A DNA stretch of 64,000 nt, taken from contig OU452201.1 of the NCBI GenBank assembly GCA_911728435.2, positions 10,354,001 through 10,418,000 on the forward strand. Reading direction: 5' to 3'. Below, piece by piece: positions 38,802 to 48,897 of the stretch. The notes below the pieces were generated by a model, which made no database searches, was not told the origin of the DNA, and was given only the letters and a program-made list of their open reading frames with translations. Both the position numbers and the translations under genes were made by a program. Source of the DNA: Apoderus coryli (lineage: Eukaryota > Arthropoda > Insecta > Coleoptera > Attelabidae). The stretch's first letter is position 1. Every line of letters begins with the position of its first letter.

Positions 38802-39690
38802 TCTATAGGCAAAGATTAATGTACACAATAGATAGTCAGCGTATATGGGAAATAAAACAAAAATTGAAACTGTCTCGACACGAGCCACATCTATTGGAAA
38901 AACATGCAACCATGGAAACTGTAGATGGCGTTATATGTATTGTGTTGAAATAAAATAATCATATGGGCAATGTTAGACAAGGACGAGTATACTTTCCCCT
39001 ACGAGGTGGGAGTTTGTTTTTATATTATAGGTATCATATATGTACTACTGTGCAGCAGTGTTTTATGTCGGGTAATATAAAATATATGGTATACCTATCT
39101 ACGCAAAGATTAATGTGTATGTACGAAAATAAAAAAATTACTATAATAGTATAAATATACAGTCAAAAGTATGTTTCTATCTAAAAGCTTTTCATTTAAC
39201 GATTGTTCGCCACTGATCATGGGACTGGTCTAGTCTTGAAACATGTATGACATGGATTAAATATTATTATATTAAATTTAATTCACAGAGATTAGGCTTT
39301 TATTTCAATACTGTACTTGTAATAAATCACCCTGTGTGTTTCTTTTACCGACGAATTGGCAACAGCACGACACACACCACATTCGCTTGTTTTTTTTTCT
39401 ACCCTCCCTGCGTATCCCCTCCAGATTAATACAGAATTTCATCAATTTCTCTCTCTGACAATACAGCATTGCCGGTGCATATCTGTTGCAAATGATGTAA
39501 ATAATTGTTATACGTTGCGTTTTGTTTCTGATATTAATAAACTACAAAACGGTTTCTGGCTGTGACAATACTGCTCTATGCTGTACACGCTAGTATACGC
39601 CACGTAGTGGCAGGCATACTTAGAGATGTTCTGATTTTAATGCATTGGGCTGACTATCTATTGTGTAGATTAATCTTTGCTATAGGTATG
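38802..39690. repeat. inverted-repeat pair ~850 bp apart
   Basis: gcaaagattaatgtacacaa followed by tagatagtcagc (from about 38810) is the complement of gctgactatctattgtgtag followed by attaatctttgc (about 39649-39681). A third partial copy, gcaaagattaatgtgtatg, lies near 39102. These may mark the ends of a degraded element or a tandemly inverted retroelement tail. Confidence 0.5.
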
Positions 39691-40149
39691 GGCCACAAAA
39701 GACGGTGGAGGCAGTGAAGAGTCTAGGCGGACCCACTAATTTTAAACCTACCTAGTACTTATATATTACATATAGACCATATTTTAATTATTGATGTATC
39801 CTTTAATTAACAGTAATACTTCCACAAAAGTTAGCATTCCTCCATTTTTTTTAATATATTTTTCAGTTTTGATCTAATACATTTTATATTCAAAGTAGAT
39901 AAATACATTACCTAAAAAATACGAAATGCTAATTAATTTTATTTACAAAACTTGTGTTTTTAATACAAACTACTATGCAGATTTGTTTTAATCCTGGTAG
40001 GGATGTGAAGAACTGGGAGCAGATCGCGAACAAGATGGAGGCGTACCAGTAACGAGGGCCATAGCCATAGTTTTTGAAGAGCAGCGTCGACATGAGAATA
40101 CGAAGACGAAGAGACGAAAGGATAGAGAACGTATCGATGGGGCAGCGCA

Positions 40150-40290
40150 CCTACAACAGCCGGTAAATGGTGCTGATTAGGTGTGTCAATTTTGGGAGAA
40201 AATTTGCGGCTGGAGGGTCGGTCTGTTTAGTCATCAGAGGGTTCACAACAGAAATCCCTGAGTTGGAGTAATTCATACTCATTAGCGAGT
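40150..40290 (+). pseudogene. possible LINE-associated zinc-finger tail
   Basis: One frame reads VCQFWEKICGWRVGLFSHQR then VHNR. It resembles the C-x-x-(C)-H-H finger often seen at the C-terminus of insect non-LTR retrotransposon ORFs. It is degraded, with stops on both sides. Confidence 0.3.
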
Positions 40291-40396
40291 GAATGCTGAT
40301 GATGAAGTAAAAAGTTACCAAACTAAAAGAGATTACAGTTCTGTTTATTTTGAATAAAAATAAAACAATTGTAATACTTAATTAATATCTTTTAGC

Positions 40397-42756
40397 TTAA
40401 TCTTTCAAATTTCTTTTTTCCTTTTGGGTTTGTTTCTTATTACGCTTCTCAATGTGTTGCCTTAATTTATTTTTATTCTTCAGATTCTCGTACTTTTCTA
40501 TTAAAGTTTCAAGTTTTTGTATAGCTAAAACAATGAATAATGAAAATTGAAACATGAAGAAACATTTCAATACTGTACGTACATTTCTTTTTAAACGCAG
40601 GCTTTTCACCCTGTTTTAATTTGTTCTTAATCTCCTTTTTATATTCCAAGCTCTTTTGTTTTTCCTCGTCTTTTCTTCGATGTTCTCTAATTTGATTTTC
40701 CTGTAAAAAACACATATTTAATATGTGTCCCTTCATCTCAGCCTCACAGTATAGCAACTGCAGTCGACATTGCCTAGCTAAACTCAAAGTTGAAATTTTA
40801 AAAACATGTTTTGATCCACTTTGCTTTTGACAAAAATTATGACAAAACTTCAGCTTTTGGTTCCAGAAAGTAGAAAATTTATTGAACTTTTTTACCAACT
40901 AAAAAATAAAAGCTGCCACTAGGTACTTTTTGTTTTGAATGAATTCCACTCGCAAGGAATATCGTGTATTCCAAGGACACTGCAAGTAAGAGAGAAGCGA
41001 AGACAACTACGTCAAATCTAACATGTTCGATATATTATCAAGTTCAGTAAAAAAAAAGGGCGAAATTCCATCTAATAAAACATAGAGTTGACCAGTGTAA
41101 AGATAGGAACTCTGAACAAACAGAAAAACAAATGAAAACAATTTCGTGGCAAAGCGGACTAAAATGTTGGCTTTACCTACACAAGGAATTTTGTTTAATT
41201 TAGCAGGGCCCCAGTCTAATTCGATAGAAACCAGACCGAGGCATGGGTCGACAGGTACTGACGAATTCGTTTCGCTCTTGTTATGAGCTCGTCAGAGCAC
41301 CATAGTCGCTACCCATCACAAATATCGGCCTGCATTTAAGCACAATAGGATACACAACAGTAGACACATGTAAACATATATCATCTACATGTACATAGTA
41401 ATGCATATCCCATACCATGCAGAGGCCGAACAAACTCAATGTATAGGTAAAACCAGTCGTATAAATAGAAATAAATATAAATAAAAATAGTATGAACACA
41501 AAACGCTAGCAGGAGACCATTTTATCCTTCTGCCAGCATCTCCCAAATATTTGGGTTTCAGCAATGCTCGGACGGTGGTCTCCAAGCGTTCTGCCGTCGA
41601 TGTTTAATGCCAAATAATGAAAAATTAAGAGGATTTTCATGTCCGTAAATATAACAAATGAAAACAATTTCGTGGCAAAGCGGACTAAAATGTTGGCTTT
41701 ACCTACACAAGGAATTTTGTTTAATTTAGCAGGGCCCCAGTCTAATTCGATAGAAACCAGACCGAGGCATGGGTCGACAGGTACTGACGAATTCGTTTCG
41801 CTCTTGTTATGAGCTCGTCAGAGCACCATAGTCGCTACCCATCACAAATATCGGCCTGCATTTAAGCACAATAGGATACACAACAGTAGACACATGTAAA
41901 CATATATCATCTACATGTACATAGTAATGCATATCCCATACCATTGTTTTCATTTGTTATATTTACGGACATGAAAATCCTCTTAAACAGAAAAACCTTT
42001 TGTGCGAACCTAGCAAGTTATATTAATAAGATTAAAATTGAAATTGTCCACAAGCAGATAGCATCAAGACAATAATTATTGTAACACTTGTCTTTTCTTA
42101 TAGTCAATCAGTTAACTTTTATAAATGAAACACAAATTCAGCTATAGATTTACTTACTAGTCTTTGTAATAAATATTTAAGTTTCTTTGCCCTGTTTTCA
42201 TCAGTACATGACTCTAGTTCCTTTTTAATTTCCTCCTTTTCTCTCTCCTTAATTTCAAAAATAAATTGATAATTCTTTTTAAAGGATTTATCATCATAAG
42301 TCCCACATAATGGATCAAATCTGGGGTCTCTCATTTGTGTTTTATTTTCTACATAAGTCCTATTCTGATTTTGTGCTTTTGGTCGAATTTTAGAACTCAT
42401 TTCACGTGGTCTGTTTTTGTTGGCCCGCTTAAAACTTCTTTGTATATTAGTTTTATTTTTACCATATACTGTTTGATTATATAACTTTACACCCATTTCC
42501 TCCTTCATCTTTAATAGATCTTCAAAACTCATACAAGACAGTTTTTCCCGAATTTCCTCCTAAAAAACAAATAATTTGAATTCGGTATCTCAATAATCAA
42601 GTTTGAACGTTGCCTTCCTTATAAAGACAATAATTATATTACCCTTTGAGTGTCATCCGGGATCGATTCAGCGTCTGATATATCATTTTCATCAAAATCA
42701 TTATCTGATTCTGATACATCACAAGAAATTTCCTTGATTTGTGTATTAGAAGACAT
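40397..42756 (-). CDS. RRP36: rRNA-processing protein RRP36
   Basis: Nucleolar factor for early cleavages of pre-rRNA in 40S subunit maturation (small-subunit processome). Four exons, phases consistent: 42643-42756, 42158-42559, 40583-40700 and 40397-40524; 253 aa (human 259). The start at 42756 gives an acidic N-terminus (MSSNTQIKEISCDVSESDND). A longer in-frame start at 42828 is possible but adds an unlike sequence. The family core is KNKTNIQRSFKRANKNRPRE, MSSKIRPKAQNQNR, then MRDPRFDPLCGTYDDKSFKK, followed by long basic/acidic helices (EIKEREKEEIKKELE, REHRRKDEEKQKSLEYKKE, KLRQHIEKRNKKQTQKEKR). Intron 2 (40701-42157) contains the composite repeat at 41130-41984. Minus-strand AATAAA near 40352. 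Confidence 0.93.
41130..41984. mobile_element. 855-bp composite insertion with 12-bp target duplication
   Basis: The flanking 12-mer aaacagaaaaac occurs at 41118-41129 and 41985-41996. Inside, a 291-bp stretch at 41128-41418 is repeated without a visible difference at 41654-41944. The second copy sits in a sub-unit bounded by 43-bp inverted repeats (41625-41667 and 41944-41986, starting ttaagaggattttcatgtcc). The repeat contains ctgacgaattcgtttcgctc...gagctcgtcag, a hairpin-prone block also found at 61525. A 12-bp duplication fits LINE-type integration. It lies in RRP36 intron 2. Confidence 0.75.
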
Positions 42757-42853
42757 TCTCTTAAAATTTTTAATTATTCTCCGAAAAGACAAAACACTAG
42801 ACCAAACAGGAATGATAATTTTTGACAAATAAATTAGGTTATGTTCTTGGCAC

Positions 42854-43408
42854 TAGGGATGCCAAAATAAATAAATATATCGATATATTGAATCAAATGA
42901 AAAATATCGATATTTTATATATATCGATATATTTGCTATATTTTTATTTTAGAGTGGATTGTAGTTGTAAATAAACCTGAAATTTTAAAGATTCAAATAA
43001 TGAAATAAAATAGTATTCCTGTGAGACGATTTCGATTTTTTGTTGTGTGCGTCGACTGCTACGGCAACACAACAAGGACCTTTTAGTTTTAAACCTGTGT
43101 ATGTATTCATCCCCACTTTAGCGCCTATCGCGATCCGGATACGTAATCCCCTTGCATCTTTTAGGTAAACTTATCGAGCCTTCAGAAATCCAACAAATCC
43201 TGATTAATAAATCCGGATCAATAAAACTAGCGAAAGAAAGAACAGCTGCTCTGTAGCAAATACATTTATTTTGATAATGTACCGATATATCGTGTTGTAT
43301 ATATCGATATGTGTCGATATATCGAAAAAATATATCGATTAAAATATATCGATATATTAAAAAAATATATCGATATTTTAAGTATATCGATATATCGTTG
43401 CAAACCTA
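42854..43408. mobile_element. hAT-like MITE with subterminal TATCGATA arrays
   Basis: The 8-bp target duplication cttggcac lies at 42846-42853 and 43409-43416. Ends tagggatgcc and gcaaaccta are imperfect inverted repeats of hAT type. Perfect TATCGATA octamers lie at 42878, 42905 and 42922 (left) and at 43302, 43347, 43368 and 43385 (right), with several one-off variants on the right. It has no transposase, so it is non-autonomous. It lies just upstream of RRP36. Confidence 0.8.
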
Positions 43409-43739
43409 CTTGGCACTTGACACTTCTGTTGCATCATATCTAAAATGCGCGTTCGGCAGAACAACGAAATGATGGATCGCTCTAAAGATCGCTACTGTTG
43501 TGATGAACGCGACCAATGGTTTAATGTTAATGACTTAATGATGCATTGTTTTGTTTACATAACATTTGCAGGCAAAGAGTTTTGAACAAGACATACGCAG
43601 AATAATTTCTGGGTTATTTTTCAACGTCAAATATCAGCAATTTTCACTCACGCCATAAATGCAAGTTCCTTTTATAAATTTAATTGAGAGTTAAATGAGA
43701 AATTTAACCTCAACATATTTAATTGATAATTTTGACCAA

Positions 43740-43790
43740 CCTTTTATAAAAAATGCAAGTTAGCGTAGCGGTAGGTGATCATGAAAACTG
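43740..43790 (+). repeat. dispersed ~50-bp motif, copy 4
   Basis: CTTTTATAAAAAATGCAAGT, TAGCGTAGCGGTAGGT, GATCATGAAAACTGAG. It lies between the divergent RRP36 and zinc-finger genes, about 1.0 kb from the first and 1.5 kb from the second. Confidence 0.45.
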
Positions 43791-43819
43791 AGAACGCTTT
43801 TTGTAAGGAACAACACCCA

Positions 43820-43825
<6 letters not shown>

Positions 43826-43860
<35 letters not shown>

Positions 43861-44024
43861 GCCTTTGCATCTATTAGGCAATTCAGCCATATTCTAATTG
43901 ATTTTTCAATTTTCATTCAGTCTTCTTTTATCTAAATAATTTTTCAATTTGCTTTGCAATGAGCAACTACATGTAGCTGATCCGGGGTTCGAACCAACTA
44001 CATACCGGGACAGTCTGCTCAAGT
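43826..44024 (-). mobile_element. tRNA-type SINE with target duplication
   Basis: On the minus strand the element starts acttgagcagactgtcccgg, carries a Pol III B-box-like ggttcgaacccc, and ends in a poly(A) of about 34 nt (poly-T at 43826-43859 on +). The 12-bp target duplication cacccaatattt flanks it (43814-43825 and 44025-44036). A standard A box is not clear. Confidence 0.85.
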
Positions 44025-44148
44025 CACCCAATATTTGTCAATTAACTTCCTCTTCTTGAAAAATTCGGCTATATCGACTTCAACGATCATTTTAGCGTAA
44101 TATGTGTTATAAAGCTGGCAACGCTATGAAGTAAGATCAGTGCAATTA

Positions 44149-44607
44149 TAGGGTTATTCTTTCGTAGTGATTGATCTGAACAAGTGAATGTGATTAAACT
44201 GAATGTGATTATACTGAACTGAATATTTGGCGAAACCGAAAGATCATCTTTTTTGTGATTGTCTTTCACTTAACCTCGAAAACTTGTGAAAACAACCAAA
44301 TCTGCTCTGAAAACTGGAAAATTATTTCTTCCATGATATTATTATCCATGTTTTAAACTTTTACAATTTATTGGTTTGATTCGAAATCATATTCCAATTA
44401 TTATCTCTCAATATTCAACACTTTTAGAGGTTAACTGTTAACTGAACGAACTAACCGGTACCCAGAGGTTGATCAGTAAGGGGCAAGGGGGGTAGGTATT
44501 TTAATCAGTTTGGTAGAAGTGACCGAAGTCGAAAGAATACGCACAATCGTGAATGAACTGACAATTTTCAGTTTGTTCACTTAGTTCAGTACGAAAGAAT
44601 AACCCTT
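44149..44607. mobile_element. MITE with agggttattctttcgta ends
   Basis: The left end agggttattctttcgtagtg and right end ttcagtacgaaagaataacc are inverted, with partly matching subterminal aactgaa/ttcagtt blocks. The target duplication is short (2-3 bp, TTA or TAT, ambiguous), as in PIF/Harbinger or Tc1-like groups. No coding content. Confidence 0.65.
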
Positions 44608-44627
44608 ATGATGCGGGCCGAGATTAG

Positions 44628-44665
44628 CCAAGGCGCATGCGCATTAACTAAATAATGCGCCTTGG
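44628..44665. repeat. hairpin with 11-bp arms
   Basis: ccaaggcgcat and atgcgccttgg are separated by 16 nt, adjacent to the MITE at 44149-44607. Confidence 0.5.
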
Positions 44666-45296
44666 AGAATAGCTCTGTTTAGTTAATAAATCAATGGAGA
44701 ATAGCCACTTATTTTCGGAACAGAACAGTGTTGCTAATGGGTAAGATCTAAATTATGCGCACCGCAATGACATTACAACCTATGGACCTGATGTCGCCTC
44801 AATTTGGAAAAGCAAATTGAATTCTGTCATAAAGCGCAGAGTATATGACATAAACTCCATAATACGATCCTTACCGTACTTTTACGGCCGTCACTAGATT
44901 ATACCCTGTAAGAGCGTAAGTCTAGAAAACAAGTAGAAAAATTTTGTTTCGTGCAATGTTTGTAAAAAGCTAGGTGCTTCATATTATTCACTTTTTATGC
45001 GATTGTAGTGGAAATATGCAAAATTATGCGATTTTCTTTACAGTGCGAAAATTATTCTCTACCATAACCAAGCGGCAACACTGCAACAGGACCAAAACAT
45101 CTTTTTATTTTTTATACCTATAAAACTATAAACCTTTTGTTTACATTATAGGTACCATAGAATAAGTGATTATACTAAAATCACAGCACAAAACATACCC
45201 GTTGTTTTGTGAATCACAGCTAATTGCACAAAACATATTGCTTTTATGGCTAATTATAATACGTTTCATAACAAAATCAGTTTTTAAGTAATAAAT

Positions 45297-47433
45297 ATGG
45301 ATATTCCTATATTTTGTAGAACATGTCTTCGATATCCAAAAGAGCCGATATCATTACATGAAAATAATGATTTAGTACGTAAAATTGAAATGATTGCCTC
45401 CGTAAAGGTACTAAGTACTGCATTTATAAATCTTAAAAAATACATAAACTGTTTATTGAAGAGTAGAGTACTCTTCGATCAACAGTATAATAAATTGCCT
45501 CTTTATTTTACAGATCTCATTGGAGTACAGCGCATTGATTTGTCAAGAATGCATAATTAATGTTAAAAGATGTTATAATTTTAGGAAAGTTATAATTCAT
45601 ACTAATCAAGATATTAATGATCGTCTACAATACAGGAACCAACATTGTCAAACAAAAAGTGAATATAATATTGAAGAAAGTAATACAGAACTACTTGATG
45701 ATACTCAATGCAATAACGTAGAAAGAAAAGAACATAAATATATTGTAGAAACTAATGATTCAGATGGACAAAATTATATGTCCGACAATACAGACTCTTA
45801 CGAGAATGCTATCTCTCAAACTCAAACACTAACAGGGCGAACTGATATAATCAGGCAAATATTAGTTAAATGCAGACTGTGGAAATGTTCTGTTTGCAAT
45901 AAAACTTTTGAGTCAAGGTTGACCTTAAAAACTCATAAAACCACGGATCACATAGCTAAAGGCATGTGCAGTATATGTGGTTTAGTTATAAGAAAGGATA
46001 ATTTACCAAGACATGTAAAAATGCATGGAGAAAAACCGTTAAAATGTGAAATATGCGGTAAGCTGTGTAAAAATTCTGGATCTCTGAGAACGCACAAATT
46101 GCAACACAGAGGGCTGTCATATCCTTGTGAAATTTGTGGAAAAATATATACGACAACCTCCTTGTATAACATGCACATGAAGCGGCAACATACAAGTAAG
46201 GATTAAGAACTATAAATGCTGATTGTTCCTAAAGATTTGGGCAAAAGGATTATTCATTAAAAACTCAAGATGTAAAACTTTATTCAGCAGACAAACAAAA
46301 ATAACTTCATTTTATTTAACCCGTGTTATGTCTTATCTTTTGCCTGTCTTGGAGGTCCAAAAGACAGCCAAATGTATAACAAATCATTATTAATAGGCGT
46401 TAAAGTATTTGTATACAGAGTTGTAAAATAATTTATTTGGCGACATCTAGTTTCTGTTGGTAAGATGATGAGTGAACAACAATTCACTACATATATCGAC
46501 TGAGCGTATACAATTTCTAATCAATATTGCAAAACTCGTTTACCAGTTTACCAAAGCAGTTTGTTTATACTCGACGCGCTATTGTTAACACTTAGCATCC
46601 TCTGGAGAGAATTAAAACAGTTTTCATTTTCTATTTAGCAATATTTGCTAAGTCGTAACTTTGACGAATCAAAAATCATAAAAATGATAGGTTTTATGAT
46701 TTTTGATTCGTCAAAGTTACGACTTAGCAAATATTGCTAAATAGAAAATGAAAACTGTTTTAATTCTCTCTCAAAGTCATGTATTGTCGCAATCTGTAAG
46801 TGATAATGACAACCTTGTTACAGTTCCGTTCTTTGTCACATGCAGCAAGGCGTGAATTTTGTAGTGCGGCATAATCTTTAGCGAGCTTTGTCCTTGTCAC
46901 CGTTTTCTGGACGATTCACCAAGGGCAGAAATATTATTGAATACGAATACATTTCTGACGCCCCTTTTTGATCCTAGATTATAATTTAAAAACAATGTTT
47001 GTAAAAGAGCCTTGTATTTTTAACAAATGCATCCCGAAAATGTTTCGTTATCGTGGAGGCATAGCCAAGGGGTACCCATCTCAAACGTCAGTTTTGATTT
47101 TTTGGTAGTACATAATTACTTTTCAACAAATTCGAGTCTATTTACAAAATTATTATTAGTGCTTTTTCAGATCCAGAATCCAGAAAAACCGCATGTCCTG
47201 TGTGCGGCAAGAAAGTGAATCGTCTCTCACGCCATATGGTAACTCACACCGGAGAAAGAAGATATATTTGTTCTTATTGTAATAAAGCTTTAACAACACC
47301 AACAGCATTAAGGACTCATGTCAGAAAACATACAAATGAGAGACCGTATGCTTGTTCGTATTGTCCAAGTGCATTCACACAAAATGTATTATTGAAATCT
47401 CATTTGACATCTAAACACGCAGTTGTAAAGTAA
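45297..47433 (+). CDS. ZAD-type C2H2 zinc-finger transcription factor
   Basis: Three exons, phases consistent: 45297-45407, 45514-46195 and 47171-47433; 351 aa. The N-terminal ZAD (dimerisation) domain has its four Cys as CRTC in exon 1 (residues 7 and 10) and CQEC early in exon 2. An acidic linker follows, then seven C2H2 units: WKCSVCNKTF, GMCSICGLVI, LKCEICGKLC and YPCEICGKIY in exon 2, and ACPVCGKKV, YICSYCNKAL and YACSYCPSAF in exon 3. GERRY and NERPY linkers join the last three. Fingers 2 and 5 are short between the second Cys and first His (11 and 9 residues rather than 12), so they may not fold classically. Probably a sequence-specific nuclear DNA-binding regulator; the ZAD family is arthropod-specific and lineage-expanded, so no orthologue name is given. 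Intron 2 contains the long hairpin at 46605. Confidence 0.88.
46605..46770. repeat. long near-perfect hairpin, ~79-bp arms
   Basis: The left arm 46605-46684 (gagagaattaaaacagtttt...) and right arm 46692-46770 are exact complements as read, with a loop of about 7 nt. It lies inside intron 2 of the zinc-finger gene, so its transcript would fold into a dsRNA of about 79 bp. Probably a very young palindromic MITE. Confidence 0.88.
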
Positions 47434-48897
47434 TAAAAGTATTTTATTTTAACTTAATTATAATTTATTGTTAGATTTACGAATACAAAACTTGTCAATT
47501 AAACTTACATAACTATAATATGATATACGGTGTTTCAATGGTAATCTGGAGACTGCTGATAAGAAAATAATAATTTGATTATTGATGTATGTATACAATG
47601 TGTTGCCAACATTTTTAGAGGGTGTAATCGTGAGCATACCGTTTGAGATCAGGGTCAGCCAGTTAATAAACGACTAGAGGTTCGGCGGTGTTTATTTTTA
47701 TTATTTAACGATGGTCTAAATGTCCAGGTTTTCGATATTCGAGAGACCGAAATTTAAAATGAATAAAAAGAGTGAAATTATGCAAGTCACGTATTAATTT
47801 ATATTACACAATTAATTCACCTAATACATTTAATAATAATGCTAACTTACAAAAAAAAGAATTTCATTGACAATAATAGGGTCATATGTTGTTATATTTT
47901 GACTAGAAAAGAACTAGTAGCCTTTTGATTAAAACCGAAACGGATTTAGTTTCCTTGCTTGAGTCGCTAAGTCATTTTGGTTTAATATTTTACCTTGTTT
48001 ATTCAAAACGGTCATAGAATAATAACTATAAATAAGAAGGGTCAGTAGACGTTAAAAACGGCATCGACTCGTCGCAATCTCAGCCACATTCGGGCCCGCT
48101 ACTATGTTATACTATAACTATAGTAGCGGCGAATTGCTTTGAAGACAGAGAGATAAAACGTTCCGACACGAAGTGAAGTAACTAATTAAACTGTGGAACG
48201 GTGATTACGTATAACGCAGACATGTGCGCATGACCCAAACAGCTAGCAACATACGTTGGTAATAAATAAATAAATAACTTTAGTGTCTAACACGTGCAAC
48301 ACACTCAATTACAAGACAATTGTCAGCAAAAATAACATTCTTATACTAGACTTCGACTAAAACGCTAATATGGTCATCAACTTAGATACATCAAATCGTC
48401 AGATATAGCAAATATGTCGAAAAATATACTTTTTCCATAAATAAACGAGCGAATGTTAAACTTTTGTGGAAGTTTTCGTTATTAGAAACACATTTAGCAT
48501 ACATATTTTGTCACTAAATAGAAAAAAATATCCACCGACCAGAGGATACTATCCACCTTTATATTGTGTGCTCCGTACCGTACCGTATTTCTGTTTTATA
48601 GTAATCCTCACGTATCTTAATTTCATTGCTGTTGACGGCAGTAATATTGATTTTTTTTTGTGAATATATAGATACAATATTGTTCAAAATTAAATTCGTA
48701 TATTACAGGCTGTGCTAAGCATTAAAAGTTGAAAAGTAATTACAAACCAAACTATTTTGGAACACAAAGCATTTGTCAATTTTTAATAACATACACTTTA
48801 AAAGTTTAAAATATGTTGCTATCTCTATAGTATTTTTATACTTATATAACATAAATAAATATTTATTAATTTATATCTAGGTACGTACAAAATTTTC
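47434..48897. other. intergenic between convergent genes
   Basis: Lies between the stops of the zinc-finger gene (+) and the AMPK beta gene (-). No coding content is seen. A hairpin at 48096-48129 has 10-bp arms ccgctactat and atagtagcgg. Confidence 0.5.

Larger units (their letters stand above)
38403..40396. other. intergenic region rich in retroelement relics
   Basis: Separates the start of the secreted-protein gene from the RRP36 stop. It holds non-LTR-like coding fragments (38590-38800, 40150-40290) and an inverted-repeat pair (38802 and 39640). No intact gene is seen. Confidence 0.5.

Noticed and set aside
42757..42828. Upstream in-frame start extending RRP36 by 24 residues
   Set aside because: The extension is basic/hydrophobic and unlike the acidic N-terminus expected for the family; the 42756 start is preferred.
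43956..44024. Possible tRNA gene (ggttcgaacc)
   Set aside because: Only the B-box region is tRNA-like. The poly(A) tail and flanking duplication identify a SINE, and no cloverleaf could be built.
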